DNA from: Acidaminobacter sp. | Lineage (GTDB): Bacteria > Bacillota_A > Clostridia > Peptostreptococcales > Acidaminobacteraceae | Direction of reading: 5' to 3' | Assembly: GCA_009881125.1 (NCBI GenBank) | Contig: WXFH01000200.1 | Coordinates: forward strand, 1 to 6,292 | DNA length: 6,292 nt | Shown: piece after piece, positions 1-5,023 of the stretch | Layout: each line of letters starts with the position of its first letter | Numbering within the stretch: the stretch's first letter is position 1 | Notes under the pieces: generated by a model | The model's database searches: none | The model's input: the letters and a program-made list of their open reading frames with translations, nothing else | Told to the model about the DNA's origin: nothing | Made by a program: the position numbers and the translations under genes

Positions 1-164
1 AGAACAAAGACCTTGTCTTTGTCCTGAACCCGGAACCTCTCATCCAGGCAGGTGTTGACCCGGCGAAACTCGAGACCTGGGTTTTTGGAGAAGTGGAAGT
101 CATGGATGAAGCCGGTAAGGCGGTCATGGTGGAAAAGTTCCTGATGGTTTATAGTTTTGACTAA
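1..164 (+). CDS. 3' end of an unidentified protein-coding gene (partial)
   Basis: An open frame enters from the left edge (first whole codon at position 3) and ends with TAA at 162-164, giving the last 53 residues of a protein. The visible part starts NKDLVFVLNPEPLIQAG and ends EKFLMVYSFD; it is acidic, soluble-looking and has no membrane segment. The NPEP-LIQAGVDP and WVFGEVEV stretches recall the C-terminal ends of some predicted clostridial lipoproteins, but this is only an impression and the N-terminus is outside the window, so no function is assigned. A strong hairpin terminator starts 12 nt after the stop, which supports this being the real end of a transcribed gene. Confidence is high that it is coding and low about identity. 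Confidence 0.7.
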   Translation, partial: NKDLVFVLNPEPLIQAGVDPAKLETWVFGEVEVMDEAGKAVMVEKFLMVYSFD

Positions 165-175
165 TTTGTATTTGT

Positions 176-230
176 AAAAAAGAGATAGATGAGGAGGCCA
201 ACAGTATATGGTCTTCTCTTCCTCTTTTTT
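176..230 (+). terminator. Rho-independent terminator after the partial upstream gene, probably bidirectional
   Basis: Outer arms AAAAAAGAG (176-184) and CTCTTTTTT (222-230) are perfectly complementary over 9 bp. Inner arms GAGGAGGCC (191-199) and GGTCTTCTC (210-218) pair over 9 bp with two G-T wobbles. A 10-nt loop lies at 200-209, and a short internal loop separates the two stems. The run of six T at 225-230 gives a plus-strand terminator. The A-run at 176-181 would act as a T-run for minus-strand transcription. It separates the upstream gene from the dehydrogenase promoter. Confidence 0.85.
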
Positions 231-265
231 GAAGCGTTGATTATTTAAAACAGTTCGTGGTAAGA

Positions 266-309
266 TTGAAGCAGATTTGAAATGGAATTCCATTTCAATA
301 CAATTTCAA
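266..309. promoter_or_regulatory. Symmetric operator-like array of four TTGAA half-sites
   Basis: Positions 277-298 form a perfect 22-bp palindrome with arms TTGAAATGGAA and TTCCATTTCAA, centred on 287/288. Further TTGAA (266-270) and TTCAA (305-309) half-sites lie exactly 11 bp outside the inner ones and are mirror images about the same centre. The array covers the predicted -35 and -10 boxes of the dehydrogenase promoter. Half-sites one helical turn apart across a core promoter are typical of a repressor binding cooperatively. The regulator is unknown and none is encoded in the window. A DNA or RNA hairpin is an alternative reading, but the predicted transcript start lies downstream of the palindrome. 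Confidence 0.6.
277..304 (+). promoter_or_regulatory. Sigma-A-type promoter of the dehydrogenase gene
   Basis: A -35 box TTGAAA (277-282) and a -10 box TACAAT (299-304) are separated by 16 bp. Transcription would begin near 311, giving a leader of about 70 nt before the ATG at 380. The -35 box is the left end of the perfect palindrome, and the -10 box begins immediately after its right end, so binding at the palindrome should interfere with polymerase. The assignment rests on sequence match only. Confidence 0.6.
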
Positions 310-379
310 CACAATACAGTGATGATTCGAGACATAGTGTCCGCTGGACCAACACAAAAGCAAAGGAGCGACAGAATCC

Positions 380-1546
380 ATGTTGAATTTCAAATACTAT
401 AGTCCAACATCTATCATTTTCGGTAAAAATTCCGTCGAGAATCTTGGAGCGCAAATAGCTTCTGATGTCAAGACTGTCCTGTTTCATTTTGGTGGCGGAA
501 GCATCAAGAGGAGTGGCCTTTATGACCAGGTCGTGGGCATCCTCAAGGAAAAGAAAGTAAAGATTGTAGAGCTTGGCGGTGTAGAGCCGAATCCAAAGCT
601 GTCTCTGGTCAGGGAGGGTATTGCACTGTGTCGACAGCACCAGGTGGATCTGATCCTGGCGGTTGGCGGCGGAAGTGTCATTGATTCTGCGAAGGCTATT
701 GGTGTTGGCGTGAATTACGAGGGAGATGTTTGGGACTTTTTTATGGGAAAAGCCAAACCTGAATCGTGTGTGCCTCTGGGCGTCATATTAACAATTCCGG
801 CAACCGGCAGTGAGACCAGTCCCAATTCCGTTGTGACAAAAGAGGAAGGTCTGATGAAGCGTGGTTTGAAGTCGGACTTGATTCGGCCGGCATTCGCAAT
901 TTTGAATCCGGAGTTGACGCTGACCCTGCCGGAGGAACAGACCTTCGCCGGGATCATGGATATTTTATCCCACGTTTTCGAACGCTACTTTACAACAACC
1001 ACACCCGTGGATGTGACGGACCTGATGTGTGAAGGCGTCATGAAGGCGACTATAGAAAACGCCTACAAGCTTCGAAAAAATCCGGATGATTATGATGCTC
1101 GGGCTGAAATTATGCTTGCGGGAACAGTGGCCCACAATGGCATCCTGGGTGTTGGCCGTTTAGAGGACTGGGCAAGTCACAGAATTGCCCATGAAATCAC
1201 TGCCTTATATGGAACGACCCACGGTGTGACGCTTTCAATCATCTTCCCTGCATGGATGAAATACGTGTCTGCTGAGCGGCCTGAAAAGTTCGTTCAATTT
1301 GCCCAGCGCGTTTTTGGGGTCTCTCAAGAGGCGTTTGCTGATCCGGCAGAGATTGCCAACGAAGGGATTCGAAGATTTGAAGCATTCCTGACAGACATGG
1401 GTTTGCCAAAATCCTTTAAAGAAGCAGATTTGCCTGAGGATCAGCTTGACCTCATGACAGATAAAGCCACCCTCTTTGGTGCTCTCGGAGGATACAGAAA
1501 GCTCGAAGCAGCGGATATCAAGGCAATTTATAAAATGGCACTGTAA
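380..1546 (+). CDS. Iron-containing alcohol dehydrogenase, YqhD/butanol dehydrogenase type
   Basis: A cytoplasmic group III (iron-dependent) alcohol dehydrogenase of 388 residues, the normal family length, likely reducing aldehydes to alcohols with NAD(P)H during fermentation or aldehyde detoxification. The N-terminal Rossmann-like half carries GGGSIKRSG (38-46), the cofactor-contacting segment typical of the YqhD/BdhA branch, then GGGSVIDSAK (96-105) and the ATGSE motif (141-145). The C-terminal helical half carries the metal ligands D194, H198, H267 and H281, at the positions I recall for E. coli YqhD; all are present. The GGGSIKRSG form suggests NADPH preference, which is inference. The start is fixed by AAAGGAG at 362-368, 11 nt before the ATG. 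It stands alone, with a terminator before it and a separate promoter after it. The physiological substrate (butanal, propanal, methylglyoxal or another) cannot be told from sequence. Confidence 0.93.
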   Translation: MLNFKYYSPTSIIFGKNSVENLGAQIASDVKTVLFHFGGGSIKRSGLYDQVVGILKEKKVKIVELGGVEPNPKLSLVREGIALCRQHQVDLILAVGGGSVIDSAKAIGVGVNYEGDVWDFFMGKAKPESCVPLGVILTIPATGSETSPNSVVTKEEGLMKRGLKSDLIRPAFAILNPELTLTLPEEQTFAGIMDILSHVFERYFTTTTPVDVTDLMCEGVMKATIENAYKLRKNPDDYDARAEIMLAGTVAHNGILGVGRLEDWASHRIAHEITALYGTTHGVTLSIIFPAWMKYVSAERPEKFVQFAQRVFGVSQEAFADPAEIANEGIRRFEAFLTDMGLPKSFKEADLPEDQLDLMTDKATLFGALGGYRKLEAADIKAIYKMAL

Positions 1547-1549
1547 TCA

Positions 1550-1579
1550 TTGGACACTGGTATGGCAGTATGGTAAAAT
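1550..1579 (+). promoter_or_regulatory. Likely promoter of the trkA-trkH unit
   Basis: TTGGAC (1550-1555) and TAAAAT (1574-1579) are 18 bp apart, and the -10 box is preceded by TG-N (1571-1573), an extended -10 element. The -35 box begins 4 nt after the dehydrogenase stop codon. Predicted transcription starts near 1586, leaving a leader of almost 100 nt before trkA that contains the hairpin at 1626-1651. No clear terminator separates the dehydrogenase from trkA, so read-through may also feed the unit. Confidence 0.5.
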
Positions 1580-1625
1580 GATGACATCGATTTATCAGCA
1601 TCAGTTTAATATTGGTATTGACTCA

Positions 1626-1651
1626 GGCTGCAGAAATTTTGTTCTGCAGCC
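1626..1651 (+). promoter_or_regulatory. Perfect 10-bp hairpin in the trkA leader
   Basis: GGCTGCAGAA (1626-1635) and TTCTGCAGCC (1642-1651) are exactly complementary around the 6-nt loop ATTTTG. The bases that follow are TTCAAGCATA, so the T-run of an intrinsic terminator is missing; the opposite strand also lacks one. It lies 17 nt upstream of the trkA ribosome binding site. It could be an mRNA-stabilising or processing structure at the dehydrogenase/trkA boundary, a weak terminator, or a protein-binding DNA palindrome. The structure is certain as sequence and its role is unknown. Confidence 0.55.
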
Positions 1652-1667
1652 TTCAAGCATAATCCGG

Positions 1668-1675
1668 AAAGGTGA
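1668..1675 (+). promoter_or_regulatory. Ribosome binding site that fixes the trkA start
   Basis: AAAGGTGA lies 8 nt before the ATG at 1684. An in-frame GTG at 1672 would lie inside this Shine-Dalgarno sequence and has no usable site of its own. The protein from 1684 begins MKIMIIGAGKLG, the usual TrkA N-terminus with the nucleotide-binding strand starting at residue 2. The shorter start is therefore preferred. Confidence 0.75.
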
Positions 1676-1683
1676 GGGCTCTC

Positions 1684-3090
1684 ATGAAAATCATGATCAT
1701 AGGTGCCGGAAAGTTAGGTTACCGGCTTGCCGAAACCATGATGAACGAACAGATCGACGTTACCCTGGTCGACACTAACCCCAAAACCGTCGAACGTGTA
1801 CAGGATCATCTGGATGTCCTGGCGATCCTTGGAAACGGCCTCGACATGGAAACTTTAAGAGAACTCAGCATTCAAACCTACGACATGTTGATTGCTGTGA
1901 CGGGGATTGATGAAGCCAATACTATTATTTGCTCAATTGCGAAAAAGCTTGGGGTTAAGCGGACTATAGCCAGGATCCGAAATCCTGAATATATTCGACA
2001 AAAAGAGTATTTGACAGAGGACATGGGGATTGATCACATTGTCAATCCTGACCTGGCAACAGCCCATGAAATGCTTAGGTTTTTAATGAAGGGCTACCAT
2101 TTCCATACGGGTGACTATGCCAAGGGCAAAGTCACCATGATGGATATCAAAGTCAATCAGCTTCCTGATCTGGTCGGCAAGAAAATAATGGAACTCGTAA
2201 ATTTTGAAGGATTGCTCATCACAGCCATCAAGAGAGAGGGCGTAATTTTAATTCCGGACGGATCCACAACGCTGAAGACGGATGATTTGCTCTATATTAT
2301 AGGTAAAACCCACCGCTTGAATGAATTTGTCAAGCGTTTCAAACTTTGTCTGGATGTCCGGCCTGTAAAGGATGTCATGATTTTCGGCGGCGGCAATATT
2401 GGGTTCTATCTCGGCAGCCAGCTGCTTCACAATAATGTCAACGTCGTTATAGTCGAGCAGGATCGCGACCGCTGTTTTTATTTGAGCAACAAGCTGCCTG
2501 AAGCAGTGGTGATCCATGGCGACGGCACTGATCTTCAGCTGCTTGAAGAGGAATCATTGGCTCAAATGGATGCTTTTGTCGGTGCGACGGGTTATGATGA
2601 ACAGAACCTGCTCATGGCGATCATGGCGAAGCAAGAAGGTGTTGACAAAACTATCGCGAAGATCTCCCGCTCAAGTTATGTCAATCTTATAGACAAGCTG
2701 AATATCGATTTTTCATTAAACCCTATTGATATCACGGTCAGTGAAGTGCTCAAATATGTCCGGGGCGGTTTGATCGTCTCTGTGACCATGCTATTGGAAC
2801 GTCAGGCAGAGGTCGTTGAAGTCATCGTCAATGACAATCTCGATTGCGTGAACGAGAAAATTAAGGATTTGAGATTACCAAAAGGTATTATTATTGGCGC
2901 GATCCTGCATAATCATCAGGTGATCATTCCAAATGGCGAGACGGTGATTCACTCGGGTGACAGGCTTGTCATCTTCAGCCTGAATTCCTCTGTGGAAGCG
3001 CTTCAACAATTTATTCGACCAAATGATGGAGGTCTTCTCCGTGAACTATGGAATCGTACTAAAGGTCCTCGGAAAACTGCTGTTTCTTGA
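1684..3090 (+). CDS. trkA: TrkA, NAD-binding regulatory subunit of the Trk potassium uptake system
   Basis: A 468-residue soluble protein with the full two-repeat TrkA architecture. It forms a ring on the cytoplasmic face of TrkH and gates potassium uptake in response to nucleotides. Repeat 1 has a Rossmann RCK-N domain (about 1-125) with GAGKLG (7-12) and D30 at the end of strand 2, then an RCK-C domain (about 148-220). Repeat 2 has GGGNIG (235-240), acidic E258 and the GDGTD segment (279-283), then a second RCK-C domain (about 375-435). Acidic residues at both strand-2 ends fit NAD(H) binding rather than NADP; this is family knowledge applied here. A short basic tail (about 445-468) is encoded where the gene overlaps trkH. 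Single-repeat KtrA/KtrC is excluded by length and duplication. The start at 1684 is chosen from its binding site; a GTG at 1672 would add four residues. Confidence 0.93.
   Translation: MKIMIIGAGKLGYRLAETMMNEQIDVTLVDTNPKTVERVQDHLDVLAILGNGLDMETLRELSIQTYDMLIAVTGIDEANTIICSIAKKLGVKRTIARIRNPEYIRQKEYLTEDMGIDHIVNPDLATAHEMLRFLMKGYHFHTGDYAKGKVTMMDIKVNQLPDLVGKKIMELVNFEGLLITAIKREGVILIPDGSTTLKTDDLLYIIGKTHRLNEFVKRFKLCLDVRPVKDVMIFGGGNIGFYLGSQLLHNNVNVVIVEQDRDRCFYLSNKLPEAVVIHGDGTDLQLLEEESLAQMDAFVGATGYDEQNLLMAIMAKQEGVDKTIAKISRSSYVNLIDKLNIDFSLNPIDITVSEVLKYVRGGLIVSVTMLLERQAEVVEVIVNDNLDCVNEKIKDLRLPKGIIIGAILHNHQVIIPNGETVIHSGDRLVIFSLNSSVEALQQFIRPNDGGLLRELWNRTKGPRKTAVS
3028..3032 (+). promoter_or_regulatory. Ribosome binding site inside trkA that fixes the trkH start
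   Basis: GGAGG lies 8 nt before the GTG at 3041. Two in-frame ATG codons at 3023 and 3026 lie upstream of or overlap this site and lack a binding site of their own. From the GTG the protein begins MNYGIVLKVLGKLLF, the usual form of a TrkH/TrkG N-terminus in Firmicutes. Ribosomes translating the last part of trkA pass over this site, so the two genes are likely translationally coupled. Confidence 0.7.
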
Positions 3091-4495
3091 ATCGGCGCTC
3101 ATGATGCCGTCGCTGCTCATCGCTCTCGGCCTTGGCGAGCGCGATCTTCGCGCTTTTGTCATAACCGTGGCGATCACTGCGACTGCGGGTTTTGTCATGG
3201 GCAGAATCCAGGTAGAGAAACAGAAAATGAAAGTTCGTGAAGGTCTATCCATAGTCACACTGGGTTGGGTGGTTTTCTCGGTGTTCGGCGCGCTGCCTTT
3301 TGTATTGTCGGATTCCCTGAGCTTTGTTGATGCCTTTTTCGAAGTCGTGTCTGGTTTTACTACAACAGGTGCCACGGTCGTGACGGACATTGAGATTTTG
3401 CCAAAGGGACTGCTGTTCTGGCGTTCACTGACCCACTGGATCGGTGGTATGGGAATTCTGATCTTTACAGTGGCTTTTATGCCAACCCTCGGCTCCGGAA
3501 CCTTTCATTTGTTTAAAGCGGAATCCCCGGGTCCAACGGCGGATAAAATTGCGCCTCGAATGAAGGATACAGCAGTCATCCTCTATACGACCTATATTGT
3601 GATCACACTCATAGAGATCATTCTTCTGAAACTGGGCGGCATGTCCTTATATGAAGCCGCACTCCATACTTTTGGGACTGTCGGTACAGGGGGCTTCTCG
3701 ACCAGAAATGCCAGCATAGGCGCTTTCAACAGCACCTATATCCACCTCGTCATCGCCGTTTTCATGATGTTCAGCGGCGTGAACTTCTCCTTATATTACA
3801 AGGCATTTAAAGGCAAGTGGCATGAGATTTTCCAAAACGAAGAACTGAGATTATATCTGGGCATCATCCTGATGGCAACTCTGGCAATAACCCTCAATCT
3901 GAGGTTCAGTGTCTACGATGACACCTGGACGGCGCTCAGGGATTCTTTCTTCCAGGTAAACTCAATTATTACAACAACGGGTTATGCCACAGCAAACTTT
4001 GATGTGTGGCCGGATTTCAGCAAAAGCATATTGTTTTTATTGATGTTTACCGGCGCTAGTGCAGGTTCCACGGGCGGCGGCATCAAGATCATCCGGATTC
4101 TATTTTTGTTCAAACTGATCAGGCGGGAAATTTCCAAGATCTATCATCCAAGAGCCATGATCCCAATTCGCATTGGGGGCAAAGCCTTGTCGGGCGACAT
4201 AAATGTGAGTATTGCGAGCTTTTTTGCGCTTTACATTGTAACTTTTGTAGGGGGCACTATTTTAATTTCCCTTGAAGGCCATGGTTTGGTCAGTGCCGCG
4301 AGTGCGGTTGCAGCGACCATCGGCAATATTGGTCCTGGGTTTGACTTCGTTGGACCAACACAAACGTATGCCAACTTTAGCATGCCATCCAAAATGCTTT
4401 TATCCTTCCTCATGTTAATAGGCCGCCTTGAGCTCTATACGGTCATAGCGCTGATCGTGCCTGGACAGCTTCGCGAAAGGGTTTTTCAGTCGTAG
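3041..4495 (+). CDS. trkH: TrkH-family potassium transporter, membrane subunit
   Basis: A 484-residue polytopic membrane protein that carries potassium into the cell. All four pore loops of the superfamily of K+ transporters are present, each with its filter glycine: TTTGAT (107-112), TVGTGGFS (213-220), TTTGYAT (311-317) and TIGNIGPG (426-433). Glycine in all four, rather than serine in the first, is the pattern associated with potassium rather than sodium selectivity. HWIGGMGIL (132-140) and the gating intramembrane loop GASAGSTGGGIK (338-349) are intact, as is the C-terminal GRLELYT (461-467). Length matches TrkH/TrkG and the partner is the double-repeat TrkA, so TrkH is preferred to KtrB. 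It overlaps trkA by 50 nt in another frame and ends in tandem TAG TAG. A longer ATG start at 3023 would add six residues. No transcription terminator follows until 4672. Confidence 0.94.
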   Translation: MNYGIVLKVLGKLLFLESALMMPSLLIALGLGERDLRAFVITVAITATAGFVMGRIQVEKQKMKVREGLSIVTLGWVVFSVFGALPFVLSDSLSFVDAFFEVVSGFTTTGATVVTDIEILPKGLLFWRSLTHWIGGMGILIFTVAFMPTLGSGTFHLFKAESPGPTADKIAPRMKDTAVILYTTYIVITLIEIILLKLGGMSLYEAALHTFGTVGTGGFSTRNASIGAFNSTYIHLVIAVFMMFSGVNFSLYYKAFKGKWHEIFQNEELRLYLGIILMATLAITLNLRFSVYDDTWTALRDSFFQVNSIITTTGYATANFDVWPDFSKSILFLLMFTGASAGSTGGGIKIIRILFLFKLIRREISKIYHPRAMIPIRIGGKALSGDINVSIASFFALYIVTFVGGTILISLEGHGLVSAASAVAATIGNIGPGFDFVGPTQTYANFSMPSKMLLSFLMLIGRLELYTVIALIVPGQLRERVFQS

Positions 4496-4572
4496 TAGTA
4501 CATTCCCAAAATAACTGTGAAATATAAAAATGGATTTTAAGCCTGAAATTTGCTTGCAGGTTAAACTTTCTT

Positions 4573-4601
4573 TTGAACAGAGATTTCTAAAAGATTATGC
4601 T
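4573..4601 (+). promoter_or_regulatory. Possible promoter of a short untranslated transcript
   Basis: TTGAAC (4573-4578) and TATGCT (4596-4601) are separated by the ideal 17 bp. Transcription would begin near 4608. It lies about 75 nt after the trkH stop, with no good reading frame downstream, so its product would be a short RNA ending at the 4672-4715 terminator. AT-rich intergenic DNA gives such matches by chance fairly often. Confidence 0.3.
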
Positions 4602-4607
4602 AAATCG

Positions 4608-4715
4608 GTCTGTTGGTTCAGGGTCAGAAATGACACTATAAAGCAAAAATTCATGCTTGATCTGCCCAATTAAAAAGGATGCACGGTTTTCCGAGAAAAC
4701 TGGGCATCCTTTTTT
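4608..4715 (+). ncRNA. Candidate small RNA of about 105 nt
   Basis: The unit is defined by a predicted sigma-A promoter (4573-4601) and the strong terminator at 4672-4715. It matches no RNA family that I recognise. The same terminator is adequately explained as the end of the trk operon, so the separate transcript is inference from the promoter match alone. A processed 3' fragment of the trk mRNA would have nearly the same sequence. Confidence 0.2.
4672..4715 (+). terminator. Strong bidirectional terminator between convergent trkH and pepQ units
   Basis: The arms AAAAAGGATGC (4672-4682) and GCATCCTTTTT (4704-4714) are perfectly complementary. They continue inward through a single A-G mismatch into CGGTTTTC (4684-4691) and GAAAACTG (4695-4702), which pair with one G-T wobble, closing on the 3-nt loop CGA. 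Six T at 4710-4715 serve plus-strand transcripts from trkH. The A-run at 4672-4676 supplies the T-run for minus-strand transcripts from pepQ and the small membrane protein gene. This is the best-formed hairpin in the window. Confidence 0.9.
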
Positions 4716-4764
4716 GTGCTTTGCAAGTTTTGTGAAAATATGTAAGGTCTTTGGGTTCAGCAAA

Positions 4765-4787
4765 AGGGCTAAGCCCTCCAAGAGGGC
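4765..4787 (-). repeat. Two overlapping short hairpins 3' of the small membrane protein gene
   Basis: On the plus strand AGGGCT (4765-4770) pairs with AGCCCT (4772-4777) around one base, or with shorter arms around a 3-nt loop. GCCCTC (4773-4778) pairs with GAGGGC (4782-4787) around CAA. The arms share 4773-4777, so only one can form at a time. On the minus strand the first hairpin is followed by four T in total, which might make a weak first terminator before the strong one at 4672-4715. Confidence 0.35.
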
Positions 4788-4811
4788 AGTGTCGATTCAG
4801 CCCCGAAACAT

Positions 4812-4970
4812 TTAGCGAGGGCGGCCAAAAAAGAATGGGGAGGCGAGAATAAAGCCAACCAGAATTCCGGCCCCCGCCTTTAAGTAATCGCCTTGGAACA
4901 GATAGATAATACCGAAGATCACTAAAGCTATTCCGCCCGCCAGCGGGGCATAATGTTTGATCTGATTCAT
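4812..4970 (-). CDS. Small two-segment membrane protein of unknown function (52 residues)
   Basis: The ATG (complement of 4968-4970) is preceded by GGAGG (complement of 4979-4983) at the ideal 8-nt spacing, and TAA ends the frame at 4812-4814. The protein begins MNQIKHYAPLAGG and ends FFFGRPR. Residues 7-25 and about 31-49 are hydrophobic and would form two membrane-spanning helices joined by the short turn QGDYL, with positive residues at both ends (K5, H6; R50, R52), suggesting a hairpin with both termini in the cytoplasm. It starts 53 nt after the pepQ stop on the same strand with no terminator between, so it is likely co-transcribed with pepQ. I recognise no family and assign no function. 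The frame, binding site and hydrophobic pattern make a real gene much likelier than chance. An in-frame ATG at 4985 would add five residues but lacks a binding site. Confidence 0.8.
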   Translation of the reverse strand: MNQIKHYAPLAGGIALVIFGIIYLFQGDYLKAGAGILVGFILASPFFFGRPR

Positions 4971-5023
4971 GAGAGACGCCTCCATAAATGGTTTTGTGGT
5001 CTGGGAAAAGCGCTGATCTGATG

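Larger units (their letters stand above)
4496..4811. other. Convergent intergenic region without a convincing protein gene
   Basis: This stretch lies between the 3' ends of trkH (plus) and the small membrane protein gene (minus). It contains a candidate promoter and small RNA on the plus strand, a strong bidirectional hairpin terminator and two overlapping short GC-rich hairpins. A 47-codon plus-strand frame (4530-4673) ends exactly at the terminator but has no ribosome binding site and no recognisable sequence, so it is not called a gene. Confidence 0.6.

Noticed and set aside
266..309. A divergent minus-strand promoter made by the palindrome
   Set aside because: The mirrored TTGAAA would be a -35 box, but the sequence 16-17 bp further (ATCTGC) is a poor -10 box and no minus-strand gene follows.
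1547..1683. A c-di-AMP or other riboswitch in front of the potassium genes
   Set aside because: The leader after the predicted start is under 100 nt and shows a single simple hairpin; none of the conserved multi-helix core of known riboswitches is visible.
1672..1683. GTG at 1672 as the start of trkA
   Set aside because: It lies inside the Shine-Dalgarno sequence serving the ATG at 1684, has no binding site of its own, and would add four residues not typical of TrkA.
3023..3040. ATG at 3023 or 3026 as the start of trkH
   Set aside because: No binding site precedes them, while GGAGG at 3028-3032 is ideally placed for GTG 3041 and the family N-terminus begins there.
345..4364. A 14-bp repeat, TGGACCAACACAAA, at 345-358 and 4351-4364
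   Set aside because: The second copy lies inside conserved trkH coding sequence and the flanks do not match; one such coincidence is plausible in a window of this size.
380..4495. The dehydrogenase, trkA and trkH as one new functional system
   Set aside because: The dehydrogenase has its own promoter and an intergenic gap with a separate promoter and hairpin follows it. All three are well-known families, and nothing in the sequence ties alcohol metabolism to potassium uptake.
4530..4673. A 47-residue plus-strand frame after trkH
   Set aside because: It has no ribosome binding site and no recognisable motif, and its stop overlaps the terminator stem; likely chance in AT-rich DNA.
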